From positions 26,050 to 90,049 of the forward strand of contig JAHBWG010000033.1 in NCBI GenBank assembly GCA_019637095.1: a stretch of DNA of 64,000 nt. Reading direction: 5' to 3'. The position numbers were made by a program, and so were the translations under genes. Source of the DNA: Sandaracinaceae bacterium (GTDB lineage Bacteria; Myxococcota_A; Polyangia; Polyangiales; Sandaracinaceae). Under the pieces are notes generated by a model. That model was not told where the DNA came from, searched no databases, and saw only the letters and a program-made list of their open reading frames with translations. Numbering within the stretch: the first letter of the stretch is position 1; each line of letters starts with the position of its first letter. Positions 1-9,944 of this stretch are shown here, one piece after another.

Positions 1-1412
<1,412 letters not shown>

Positions 1413-1444
1413 GTGCTTCTCCCCAGGCCGGCGCTGGCGCCAAC

Positions 1445-1478
1445 GTCACTGACGCGAGTGTCAGTGACACGAGCGTCA
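1445..1478. promoter_or_regulatory. Tandem palindromic operator TGAC-N6-GTCA (x2)
   Basis: Two TGAC-N6-GTCA dyads lie at 1450-1463 and 1465-1478, with centres 15 bp apart. The first extends to a perfect 9-bp inverted repeat (gtcactgac / gtcagtgac, 1445-1468) around a 6-bp spacer. The second has one mismatch when extended. They lie 33-66 bp upstream of the activase start, where a repressor would overlap the promoter. The geometry suits a dimeric TetR-type regulator, but no regulator gene is adjacent and the binding protein is unknown. Confidence 0.55.
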
Positions 1479-1501
1479 GTACACCGGCGAGCGGGGGGAC
1501 G

Positions 1502-4500
1502 TCAATCGGACTCGACCGGGCGGTGCCGCAGCGTGCTCCACAGGCGGCCTCGACCGAGCAGGAGCCGGCGCAGCGCGTGGGTCACGGGCGAGCCGAGGAG
1601 GGGCTCGACGCGCTCGATGTCGGTGGCGGCGTCGACGTGGGGCGCGAGCGCGGCCACGACGGTCTCGTCGTCCGCGTCGTCGGGCAGCTCGGCGCCGGCG
1701 CGGAGCGCGTCGACGAGGTGCTCGACGGCGAGCTCTACGCGATCGAGGGCCGCGCCATCGAGCTCGGCGTCGGCGTCCGGGTGAGGCTCGTCGAAGTCGC
1801 CTTCGAGCGCGCGGTCGAAGCGCTCCCACACGGCGTGCCGTGCGCTCGCGTGGTCGGGCCCGAGCGCGAGCGCTCTATCCGTCGCGCGGCGCGCGAGCGA
1901 GCGCCACCCCCACCACCACGCCGAGTGCACCAGGTTGAGGAGCATCCACGGCCGCGGCGCGGCCCTGCGCGCGTAGTCTCGCAGCCAGATCAGGCACGCG
2001 AGCGAGTGCCCGGCGGCGAGCAGCGCGTACCCGAACGAGCCCCAGGTCTGGTCGTGCCGCCGCAGCCACCGGCCATGTCGGAGCCACGCCCCGAAGATCG
2101 CCCACGTACGGCGGGCGGCGCCGAGCCGCTCGATCCAGCCGGCGACCGCGGCCACGCCCGCGGGTCCGAGCGCGTCGGGCGCGCGCAGCAACCCGCCTGC
2201 GCGATCCAGCTCCGCTTCGCCTGCCACCTCGGCCCAGGCCCAGCCGATCGCGGGGCTCGCGTCCGGGTCGCCCATCCGCGCTTCGACGACGTCGAGCGCG
2301 CGCTCGAGCCGGGGTCGCTCCCCGAAGGCGCGCAGCGCCGCTGTCAAGGAAGATTGCGATACTTCTGGCGTGTCGAGCAGCTGTCCCAGCGCGTGGATCG
2401 CGCCGTCCCAGTCCCCGCGTCCGGCCTCGACGCGGACGCGCGCGGACGCCCGCTCGGGGGGCGCGAACGCGAGCCCACGGACGTCGAGCACGCGCGCCGC
2501 TCCCGCGGCGTCCCCGGTCTCGAGCCGCAGGTCGATCAGCGCCGAGACGGCGTAGGCGTGGCTCGGCAGCAACGCGGCCGTGCGCTCGAACGCCTCGATC
2601 GCGCCGGCCCGGTCGCCGGCGATTCGGCGCGCATCGGCGAGGTACAGGTGGCTCAGGCCGTCGGCGGGTGCGTGCGCCACGAGGAGCTCGGCCTGGCGGA
2701 CGAACTCGTCCTGTCGCCCGAGATGGTCGAGCCAATCGCACACGGCGCGACGGCCCCATGCGTAGCCGGGTGCGCGCTCCAGGACGCCGAGCATGTCGTC
2801 GATCGCCTCGGCGACCTCGCCACGGCGCGCGCGCACCCAGGCGCGCCGCCCGTCGATGGGGTGCGGGACCGGGCCGACCCACTCCGTCGGCGGACAGGCG
2901 GCGATCGCCTCGTCGAACCGTCCGGCCTCGGCGAGCACGACGGCGAGCAGATCTGCCGCGCGCCCCTCGCGCGGCGAGCGCGCGAGCGCGGCCCGCAGGG
3001 CGCGGGCCCGCTCGTCGACAGCGTCGCGTCCGAGCACGAGGGCCAGGCGCAGCCAGCGGATCGGGTCGCGGTCGTCTTCGGCGAGCTGGGCGCGCAGGCG
3101 TCCCGCGGCTTCGTCGGCGCGTCCGAGCTCGTGCGCGTATCCTGCGAGCAGATCGAAGGCCGCCTCGTCCAGGGTGTCCTCGTCGAGCGCGGCGAGCAGC
3201 TCGTCGAGCGCGTCGCCGCGTGCTCCCTCGGCCCACGCGACCCGAGCCCGCTCGGCGCGGAGGCTGCTCGAGCGCGGCGTCACCGTGAGCGCATCGTCGA
3301 GGACGGCGCGCGCCGCGACGAGATCGCCGCGCTCCCGAAGGAGCGCGGCGAGTCGAAGGCGCGGCTCGATGCTGCGGGGTGAGAGCGCGATGAGGGCGCG
3401 CAGGCTGGCCGCCTCGGCGGCGGCGTCGCCCGCGATCCGGTGTGCGTCGGCGTGGAGGCGATGGAGTCGGAACCACCGAGGGAACTGCGCGAGGGCTCGT
3501 TCGCAGAGGGCGAGGGCTTCACCGGCCTCGCCCGCGTCCAGGCGCGCGTCGATGAGCGCCTCCCAAGCGTCGGGGCGGTGCGCGGCGCGCGCGAGCAGGG
3601 CCTCGAGGCGCTCGCGTCGCTCCCCGTGCGGGAGGCACGCCGCCGCGCGCGCGGCCTGGAGCAGACCTGGGCCGGCGCTGATCTTCGTGTCGAGCAGAGA
3701 CAAGACGAAGCGCACGTCCTCGCGCGCGTCCTCTGCGCCGCCGCCGAGCGCGGCGAGCTCGTCGATCGCGATCGCGTCGTCGACCCACAGCTCGAGGGCG
3801 CGGCGCAGCGACGCGCGCGCGCCCTCGACGTCGCCGGCCCGCGCCAGCAAGTGCCCCAGGACGCTGTGGCTGGCGTCGTCGTTCGGGGCGCGCGCCACGG
3901 TGTCGCGGGCGAGCTCGAGCGCGTGATCCATCGCGCCGAGCGAGGCGTGCACGAGCGCGAGCTCGCGGCGAGCCCAGCGATCCTCGGGGCGGGCCCTCAG
4001 CCAGGACTCGAGCCGAGCCCGCGCGTCGTCGTCGTCGCGGCCGCGCAGCCACCGGCACAGCTCGACCAGCAGGCCGGGCTCCTCGGGCAGCGCGTCGAAC
4101 GCCGCCGTGACGCGCGCCGTCGCCGCCTCGGCGCCCTCGAGCTGCGCGAGGACGTCCGCCAGCATGCCGAGCAGGTCCGAGCGCCACGGCGCGAGCGCGA
4201 GCGCCTCCTCGAGCGCGCTGCGCGCCGGCGCGAGCGCGCCGACCGCGAGGTGGACCTGCGCCGCGGTGGTGTGGCGATCGATCGCGGGCGCCGTCCGCTC
4301 GCGGCTCGCCTCGAGCCAGCGCATCGCGGCGGCCGGATCGCCGGCGCCGATCTGCGCGCGCGCGATGAGGAGCGCGAGCTCTCCGTCCTCGGGCCGGCGC
4401 TCGGCGAGCTCCTCGAGCACCCGCACGCCGCGCTCGGGGTTGCCCGCGTCGAGGTAGGCGGCGTGGAGGGTCCGCGCGGGGCCGAGCGCGCGATCCCCGG

Positions 4501-6481
4501 CGTGGGCCACGCGCTCCTCGAGCAGCGCGAGGGCCTCCTCGCCGCGGCCTTCGGTGCATGCCCGCTCGTAGTAGGCCATCGCGAAGTGGTCGTCCGCGAC
4601 GGTGAGGCAGGCGGCGAGCCGGTAGCTGTCGAGGATCGCGGTCGCGCGCGACCCGTCGTCCCAGGAGGCCTCGAGATCGGCCAGGACGTGGTGGGCCATG
4701 GCGTGGAGCGGCGCGATCCGCAGGGCTCGCCGCAGCAGTCGACGCGCCTCGTCCACGTGGGCGACCTCGTGGCGCAGGTCCTCCGCCATCGACGTGAGCA
4801 GCGCGGGGTCATCGATGCGCACATGCGCCCTCCAGAAGTCGAGGCGCGCCGCGAGCGGCTGCGTGTGCCGCATGGCCTCGCCCCGCCGCAGGACGAACGC
4901 GCCGCACTCGGGGTGGAGCGCCATCAGCGCGTCGTACAGGGGCACGCAGTCCCCGCGCCGCCCCTCGTAGTGGGCGAGCGCGAGCGCGCCCGAGAGCGCG
5001 ATGCGCGAGCCGGGACCCTCCTCGGCGAGCGCGGCGGCCGCGGCCCGCGCGGTCTCGACGTCGTGTGCGTCGAGCGCGCTGTCGATCGCCACGAGGCGGT
5101 CCCACAGCCGCGGCGTCGGTCCGAGGTCGAGCGCCTCGAGCGCACCGGCCCGCCCCCGGGGCGCGAGGACGAGCCCGTGGGGCCCGAACCACGCCTGCTC
5201 CTCGAGCGCCTCCTCGGCGAGCTCCACGAGGCTCGTCGTCGAAGGGTCGCGGAGGAGGAGCGTGCGCCGCGCGAGGTCGTACCCGACGACCGCGGTGCTG
5301 TGGGCCTCGACGGTGTGCGCGATGCTCAGAAGGAACGGGAAGCCGGCGTCGATCAGGAGCCGGGCACGCGCGAAGTCGACGTCGAGCTGCCGGACGGCGT
5401 AGCCCCGCGCGGTCGCCCAGTCGACGGCGCGATGCAGCGGCGTGCCCGCGTAGCAGATCGCGTCCGCGATCTCGACGTGATCGACGGGGTCGCCGTGAAA
5501 AGCGCAGAGCGAGGCGAGGCTCGACGGCAGGCAGGTGACGTGGCGCTGGCGGATGTGCGGCACTCCGTCGAGCTCGACCCGTGGCAGCGGTGTGCCCTCC
5601 TCGAGCGCGGCGAGGGCCGCCGCGAAACGCTCGGGGAAGCCGCGACCGGCGTCACGCGCGAGCGCCTCGGCGCGGCGGTACGCGCCGCGCAGGTAGGCGG
5701 CCTCCGCGCGGCTCCGCGCGATCACCTGGGCGAGCGGGCGCTCGCAGAGGCGCGCGGCCGTCGCGGCGAGCTCCAGATCTGCTTCGCACGCGTCGTAGCG
5801 GCGCAGGGTGAACGCGAGCTCCGCGCGGTGCATCGCGAGCTCGAAGCTCTCGGGGGTGCGGGGATGCTCGAGCGAGGCGAGCGCCTCTTCGTGTCGGCCG
5901 AGCTCACCGAGGAGCGTAGCGCGCTTCGAGAGCAGGCCCGTGCTCGCGAGGCCGGCGTCGAGGGCCTCCTCGACGATGGCGAGCGCGCCGGCTCGGTCGT
6001 CGGCGGCGGAGGCGATCCAGGCGCGGTGCTTCGCGACCCACGCGCGATCGGCGCCGGCGGCGGCGGCGCGCTCGAGCTCGGCGCGGGCGCGGCCGAAGTC
6101 GCGCAGGCTCGCGAGGAAGCCGGCGCGCGCGGCGTGGGCGTCGCCGTACCCGTCGAGCACCGCGGCGCGGTGTCGCATCCACTCGAGGGCGTGCCAGGGC
6201 CCGCGGCGCCCGTGGATGACCAGGGCCATGAAGTGGGCCGCCTCCGCGTCCGCCGGCGCGTCGCGGTACGCGCGGAACGTCAGCGCCTGAGCGAGGCCTC
6301 CCGCGCCGAGCCGCATGGCGAGCCGCGCCGCGAGGATCCGCCCGCGCGGTGCCGGCCAGAGACGCAGATCGTCGGGCATCCCTGCGCCGAGCGCGCTGGC
6401 GAACCGACCCGCGTCGTAGAGCGCGCGTACGGCCTCGAGCGGCTCCGATGGAGGCGGCAGGGGGAGGGTCACGTGGGTCAT
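1502..6481 (-). CDS. Giant TPR protein with embedded C39-like cysteine peptidase domain
   Basis: About 1660 residues made almost entirely of TPR-like helical repeats rich in Ala, Leu, Arg and Glu. A papain-like C39 domain sits between roughly residues 305 and 440. It shows Gln then Cys (IRQRHVTCLPSSLA, Cys near 316), His near 391 (AHSTAVVGYD) and Asp near 411 (RDPST), the order of a peptidase triad. I see no signal peptide, so it is probably cytoplasmic. C39 domains usually cleave double-glycine leaders, but here the domain is not attached to an ABC transporter and its substrate is unknown. ATG at 6481 (MTHVTL) was chosen. An in-frame upstream start at 6529 would add 16 low-complexity residues. 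It probably acts as a protein-interaction scaffold with a processing activity. Confidence 0.8.
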   Translation of the reverse strand: MTHVTLPLPPPSEPLEAVRALYDAGRFASALGAGMPDDLRLWPAPRGRILAARLAMRLGAGGLAQALTFRAYRDAPADAEAAHFMALVIHGRRGPWHALEWMRHRAAVLDGYGDAHAARAGFLASLRDFGRARAELERAAAAGADRAWVAKHRAWIASAADDRAGALAIVEEALDAGLASTGLLSKRATLLGELGRHEEALASLEHPRTPESFELAMHRAELAFTLRRYDACEADLELAATAARLCERPLAQVIARSRAEAAYLRGAYRRAEALARDAGRGFPERFAAALAALEEGTPLPRVELDGVPHIRQRHVTCLPSSLASLCAFHGDPVDHVEIADAICYAGTPLHRAVDWATARGYAVRQLDVDFARARLLIDAGFPFLLSIAHTVEAHSTAVVGYDLARRTLLLRDPSTTSLVELAEEALEEQAWFGPHGLVLAPRGRAGALEALDLGPTPRLWDRLVAIDSALDAHDVETARAAAAALAEEGPGSRIALSGALALAHYEGRRGDCVPLYDALMALHPECGAFVLRRGEAMRHTQPLAARLDFWRAHVRIDDPALLTSMAEDLRHEVAHVDEARRLLRRALRIAPLHAMAHHVLADLEASWDDGSRATAILDSYRLAACLTVADDHFAMAYYERACTEGRGEEALALLEERVAHAGDRALGPARTLHAAYLDAGNPERGVRVLEELAERRPEDGELALLIARAQIGAGDPAAAMRWLEASRERTAPAIDRHTTAAQVHLAVGALAPARSALEEALALAPWRSDLLGMLADVLAQLEGAEAATARVTAAFDALPEEPGLLVELCRWLRGRDDDDARARLESWLRARPEDRWARRELALVHASLGAMDHALELARDTVARAPNDDASHSVLGHLLARAGDVEGARASLRRALELWVDDAIAIDELAALGGGAEDAREDVRFVLSLLDTKISAGPGLLQAARAAACLPHGERRERLEALLARAAHRPDAWEALIDARLDAGEAGEALALCERALAQFPRWFRLHRLHADAHRIAGDAAAEAASLRALIALSPRSIEPRLRLAALLRERGDLVAARAVLDDALTVTPRSSSLRAERARVAWAEGARGDALDELLAALDEDTLDEAAFDLLAGYAHELGRADEAAGRLRAQLAEDDRDPIRWLRLALVLGRDAVDERARALRAALARSPREGRAADLLAVVLAEAGRFDEAIAACPPTEWVGPVPHPIDGRRAWVRARRGEVAEAIDDMLGVLERAPGYAWGRRAVCDWLDHLGRQDEFVRQAELLVAHAPADGLSHLYLADARRIAGDRAGAIEAFERTAALLPSHAYAVSALIDLRLETGDAAGAARVLDVRGLAFAPPERASARVRVEAGRGDWDGAIHALGQLLDTPEVSQSSLTAALRAFGERPRLERALDVVEARMGDPDASPAIGWAWAEVAGEAELDRAGGLLRAPDALGPAGVAAVAGWIERLGAARRTWAIFGAWLRHGRWLRRHDQTWGSFGYALLAAGHSLACLIWLRDYARRAAPRPWMLLNLVHSAWWWGWRSLARRATDRALALGPDHASARHAVWERFDRALEGDFDEPHPDADAELDGAALDRVELAVEHLVDALRAGAELPDDADDETVVAALAPHVDAATDIERVEPLLGSPVTHALRRLLLGRGRLWSTLRHRPVESD

Positions 6482-6700
6482 GGCGGGCTCATCGGTGCTG
6501 GGCGGTGACGGTTTCGCGCGAACCATCACGGATCGTGCCGCGTCTGATCAGCGCGATGCCGCGCTCTGGGGTGGCGCCGTGGGGATAAGCGCCGCGCCGT
6601 ACGGCGAGCCCACCACGCGACGAACGCTCGAGCGCGCGGCCCCCTTCCATCGGGGGCGCCGAGAGATCGTCGCGATCGGCGACGGCGATGGGCCGGGCTT

Positions 6701-7318
6701 TCAGGCGTGGGCCCAGCCGTGCGCGGCGTCCGGGTCGGTGAAGGAGGCGATGCGGCACCAGGGGCAGCGCAGCGCGAGCGACGAGGCGAGGAACCCGAGC
6801 GCGCTCGACGGATGCACGAGCGCGACCCGCGTGACGTGCCGTTGCGCAGAGAGGATGCCGCCGAGCTCGTCGATGAACGCGCGATCGGGCCGCTCTCCCG
6901 GGGGCAGGGGCACGACGAGCGCGCTCGCGCGAGGATCCCTCGCGGCCCGCTCGAGCTCGCCGAGCGCGGCGGCGAGCGTCGGCGCCGCGCTCACCGCGGG
7001 CGAGGCGGGCGCGATGGAGCGGCGGTCGGCCACCTGGCGCTCCGCGCGGACCTCGACCCGCGGCAGGCGCAGCGAGAGGCTCGACGCGAAGAAGCCGACC
7101 GCGGCATGCGAGGAGACGAGCAGGAGGCGCGCGGGCGGCGTGGCCGCGATCGCGCGCGCGACCGCGTCGGCGTCCGCTCGCAGGTGCTCGAGGTCCGGGG
7201 CGACGACGCGCAGGACGCGCGCGCCGCGGGTCTGCATGGTGGTCAACGCGCGTCGCACCTGCGCGGCGGCGGGCGAGTCGCTCCGCAGCTCGAGCTCGTA
7301 GATGGGCTCGTCGCTCAT
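6701..7318 (-). CDS. Protein with duplicated STAS/SpoIIAA-like halves
   Basis: 205 residues and the last gene of a five-gene operon. Its ATG overlaps the stop of the upstream PLP-enzyme gene (ATGA, 7315-7318). Two halves carry the same signature, a beta strand then a helix and a second strand: LLLVSSHAAVGFFASSLSLR near residue 65 and VALVHPSSALGFLASSLALR near residue 165. This suggests an internal duplication of an alpha/beta unit. The second copy ends SFTDPDAAHGWA, like the tail of STAS/SpoIIAA-type domains seen in many environmental bacteria. There is no signal peptide or membrane segment. The family assignment is by eye and weak. The translational coupling is solid evidence that it works with the upstream genes. 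Confidence 0.6.
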   Translation of the reverse strand: MSDEPIYELELRSDSPAAAQVRRALTTMQTRGARVLRVVAPDLEHLRADADAVARAIAATPPARLLLVSSHAAVGFFASSLSLRLPRVEVRAERQVADRRSIAPASPAVSAAPTLAAALGELERAARDPRASALVVPLPPGERPDRAFIDELGGILSAQRHVTRVALVHPSSALGFLASSLALRCPWCRIASFTDPDAAHGWAHA

Positions 7319-8406
7319 CGCGTCCTCGCGGCGAGCCGTGTGAGCACGTCGGTGAGGGCGGCGAGATCGTCGGTGGTGGTGCCCGCGCCGGCCGAGGCGC
7401 GCACCGCGCCGCCCTCGGCGAGCGTGCCGAGGTGCGCGTGCGCCGCGGGCGCGCAGTGCAGGCCCGCGCGCACGACGAGGTCGAACGCGCGATCGAGGAT
7501 CTCCTCGACCTCGAGGGGCGCGACGCCGTCGATCGCGAACAGCACGATCGGCAGCTCGCCCGCGGCGAGGACGCGCGCGCCGCTGCGGTCCACCGCGCGT
7601 TGGAGCGCCGCGGCGAGGGGCGCCGGGTCGAACGGCTCGGCGAGCGCGTGGCGCGCGGCGCGTCCGAGCGCCGCGATCGCGGGCAGCGCGTGGGTGCCCG
7701 CCTCGAGCCGCCCGGGCAGCTCCGCGGGCATCTCGGGGTCGGCCGCGTCCGCGCCGGTGCCGCCGTAGGCGCGCGGCTCGAGCGCGACGCCGCCGCGCAC
7801 GACGAGCGCGCCGGCGCCGGCGGGCGCCCGCAGCGCCTTGTGCGAGGAGAACGCGATCAGCTCCGCGTCGCCGACGTCGAGCGCGCCGCCGAGCCCCGCG
7901 GTCTGCGCGCAGTCGACGACGGTGCGCGCGCCGCGGGCCCGCGCGAGCTCGGCGAGGGCGGCCACCGGCTGGAGGGCGCCGGTCACGTTGCTCGCGTGTC
8001 CGACGACGACGAGCTCGATCTCGGCGGGCCACTCGCGCGCGCTCGCCGCGACGTCGACGCGCCCGCGCGCGTCGTGCGGCAGCGTCCACACCGGGACCCC
8101 GAGCGCGTGGACGGGGCGCCGCGCCGCGTTGTGGAGGAGCGGGTCGACGGCGACCGCGCGCGGCGCGGGACGCAGCCCGAGGATCGCCTGGTTGAGCGCG
8201 GCGGTGGCCCCCGACGTGAAGCAGACGGTGCCGCCGCCGGCGAGCGCGGCGACCGCGCCTCGCGCCTCGGCGAGCGCGGCGCTCGCGCCCGCCGCCACGC
8301 GGTGGTGTCCGCGTCCCGGTGAGCCGAGGGCGGCCGCGTCTGCGAGCGCGGCGAGCGCGGCGGGCAGGCGCGGCAGGCCGGTCGCGGCGTGGTCGAGGTA
8401 GATCAC
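7315..8406 (-). CDS. Class V aminotransferase, cysteine desulfurase-like (SufS/CsdA type)
   Basis: PLP enzyme of about 363 residues. It begins with the typical VIYLDHAATG. The substrate loop appears as CFTSGATAALNQ, the PLP-contacting Asp/Gln as VVDCAQTAG, and the Schiff-base lysine as FSSHKALRAPAG, matching the SSHK signature of cysteine desulfurases. The position where desulfurases carry the active Cys is only loosely recognisable: GLHCAPAAH near residue 325 holds a Cys and could be it. The likely reaction is sulfur (or selenium) release from Cys or a related beta-elimination. The GTG start at 8406 overlaps the previous stop (GTGA). An alternative GTG lies at 8418. No iron-sulfur scaffold gene is present. 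The neighbours are V4R proteins, so the enzyme probably serves a dedicated pathway. Confidence 0.8.
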   Translation of the reverse strand: MIYLDHAATGLPRLPAALAALADAAALGSPGRGHHRVAAGASAALAEARGAVAALAGGGTVCFTSGATAALNQAILGLRPAPRAVAVDPLLHNAARRPVHALGVPVWTLPHDARGRVDVAASAREWPAEIELVVVGHASNVTGALQPVAALAELARARGARTVVDCAQTAGLGGALDVGDAELIAFSSHKALRAPAGAGALVVRGGVALEPRAYGGTGADAADPEMPAELPGRLEAGTHALPAIAALGRAARHALAEPFDPAPLAAALQRAVDRSGARVLAAGELPIVLFAIDGVAPLEVEEILDRAFDLVVRAGLHCAPAAHAHLGTLAEGGAVRASAGAGTTTDDLAALTDVLTRLAARTR

Positions 8407-8687
8407 GCCCCGAGCCACCGCGCCGCCGTCTCGCGCGCGAGCTCTACGGCGCGCCCGCGCGCGGCGAGCCGCACCGTGAAGCGCACGCGCGGCTCGCCGA
8501 CGATCCCGGTGAGGAGGAACGCGCCGGGCACGTCGAGCCGGAAGAACGGGCGCGGCAGATCGGCGAGCACGGTCCGGCTCGTCACGCCCTCGACGCGATC
8601 GAGATCCGCGAGGGCGACGCCCCGCGGCAGGTGCAGCTCGACGATGCGGTCCCCGCCGAGGCAGTCACGTGTCAAGACGACTTCCAT
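8403..8687 (-). CDS. Unrecognised 94-residue protein of the V4R/PLP operon
   Basis: Small protein beginning MEVVLTRDCLGGDRIVELHL and ending RETAARWLGA. It reads as an alternating beta-strand/helix protein with a central FRLDVPGAFLLTGIVGEPRV segment, a pattern seen in small ferredoxin-fold (NIL/ACT-like) domains. I cannot assign a family. It has one Cys (near residue 9). There is no signal peptide. It lies 7 bp after the stop of the V4R gene and overlaps the PLP-enzyme start by 4 bp, so it is certainly part of the operon. It may be a carrier or regulatory subunit of the PLP enzyme, but that is inference only. Confidence 0.6.
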   Translation of the reverse strand: MEVVLTRDCLGGDRIVELHLPRGVALADLDRVEGVTSRTVLADLPRPFFRLDVPGAFLLTGIVGEPRVRFTVRLAARGRAVELARETAARWLGA

Positions 8688-8694
8688 TCGAGAG

Positions 8695-9351
8695 TCACCC
8701 GGCGACGCGCCGCGCGACGACCTCGCAGCGATCGGCGCCGGCGGCGCGGCAGGCGACCTCGCGCGCGTTGAAGCGCCCGGGCGCGTGGAAGAGCTGCTGG
8801 TAGAAGGCGTCGTCGAGGGCTGGCCGCGCGGCGATGTCCCCGTGGTAGACGAGGTTCATGATCCCGGCGACGCCGCCCGTGGCGAGGAAGCACACGCCGC
8901 CCGAGTCGCGCCTCGGGTAGTCGGCGAGGTAGCCCTCGGACTCGTAGCTGTTCGCGATCGAGACGGTGAGCTCCTCGCCCCCTCGCAGCGCCTCGACGCG
9001 CCACCGGCCCCAGCCGAGCGCGTTGACGACCCCGACGATGCCGTGGACCCAGTCCTCTGTCGACTCGACCATCGGCATGACGACGGCCTCCCACTCCTGC
9101 GAGAGCATGATCCCGCCGAACGTGTTGAACGCGCAGACGTGGCCCGCCTCGACGAGGGAGGCGCGGGCGACGGCCGCGGCCTCGGGCGACCGCGCCTCCG
9201 CGGCGTGCAGCAGCGCGAACGAGGTGCGGTTGTAGAACGTCGCGAAGTGTCGCGTGAGGTAGAGGCCGAACGCCGGGATGAGGCCCTCCTCGTTGCCGAC
9301 GAGCGGGAGGGTCCCCACCGCGCGTACGATCGCGTCGCCGTCGACGGCCAT
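8695..9351 (-). CDS. V4R (4-vinyl reductase-like) domain protein, second copy
   Basis: 218 residues. It contains a long helical segment with FATFYNRTSFALLHAAE, a glycine-rich middle (VNALGWGRWRVEALRGGEEL) and a C-terminal signature FNAREVACRAAGADRCEVV. V4R domains end in this E-x-x-C-x-A-x-G-x-x-x-C pattern. The family occurs in BchJ and as the ligand-sensing domain of phenol regulators, where it binds small aromatic or hydrophobic ligands, sometimes with zinc. No effector domain is attached. The start is coupled to the end of the neighbouring V4R gene by a 1-nt overlap (TGATG at 9351). The two proteins are divergent in sequence, so a heteromer of two V4R subunits is plausible. The ligand is unknown. 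Confidence 0.65.
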   Translation of the reverse strand: MAVDGDAIVRAVGTLPLVGNEEGLIPAFGLYLTRHFATFYNRTSFALLHAAEARSPEAAAVARASLVEAGHVCAFNTFGGIMLSQEWEAVVMPMVESTEDWVHGIVGVVNALGWGRWRVEALRGGEELTVSIANSYESEGYLADYPRRDSGGVCFLATGGVAGIMNLVYHGDIAARPALDDAFYQQLFHAPGRFNAREVACRAAGADRCEVVARRVAG

Positions 9352-9845
9352 CAGCGCACCTCCACGCGGAACGCGCAGCGCTCGGCACCGCACGCGAAGC
9401 ACTCGGCCTCGCGCACCCGGACCCGCTCCGGCGTCAGCCCGTGCGCGACGATCACGGCCGCGGCGACGAAGCCCTCGACGAACGCGCAGGCCGGGGTCGG
9501 GCGCGTACCCCGCGTCGCGACCCAGCCCATCGCATAGTGCGAGCTTGGGCTGTACGCGAGCCCGCCGCGCGGACCGACGCCCGCGAGGTCGAGCGTGCCG
9601 AACCCGAGCTGTCGGAACAGGGCGCTCGCGCGCCCGAGGACCTCGGCGCCTGGGCCGCCGAGCTCCGCGAGCGAGAGGCGGACCGCCTCCTGCGCCGCGG
9701 CGCGCTGCACGTCGCCCGCGTCCTCGCCGAGCCCGGCCTCGATCGCCTCCTGGAGCGCGCAGTTGTAGAAGTGACAGTGGAACACCAGCGGCTGCCCTCC
9801 GAGCAGCGCCGTGTTGCTGTCCGCGTCGTGTGCGATCTCGATCAC
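9351..9845 (-). CDS. V4R (4-vinyl reductase-like) domain protein, first copy
   Basis: 164 residues and the first gene of the operon. Key parts are VFHCHFYNCALQEAIEAG near the N-terminus, with His and Cys residues that could bind metal, and the C-terminal signature AECFACGAERCAFRVEV (C-x2-C-x4-C), the hallmark end of V4R domains. There is no DNA-binding or enzymatic domain. It starts at GTG 9845 (MIEIAHDADS). No ATG exists nearby in frame. Five genes follow each other within 8 bp or overlap, so this is the promoter-proximal member. The roughly 100 bp upstream (9846-9944) hold no other gene and should contain the operon promoter, although I see no convincing boxes. Confidence 0.7.
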   Translation of the reverse strand: MIEIAHDADSNTALLGGQPLVFHCHFYNCALQEAIEAGLGEDAGDVQRAAAQEAVRLSLAELGGPGAEVLGRASALFRQLGFGTLDLAGVGPRGGLAYSPSSHYAMGWVATRGTRPTPACAFVEGFVAAAVIVAHGLTPERVRVREAECFACGAERCAFRVEVR

Positions 9846-9944
9846 CCAGGCCTCCGTTCGTGGCGGCGCACCGCCCCGGCGACCGCACCCGAGGGCGTTT
9901 GTACGGTGCCGGCGGGCCGCACCGCAAGCCCGAGAACGGGGACA

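Noticed and set aside
3440..6508. 1022-residue plus-strand open frame antisense to the TPR/C39 gene
   Set aside because: No domain structure, and the minus-strand protein has TPR and peptidase motifs, so this is a shadow.
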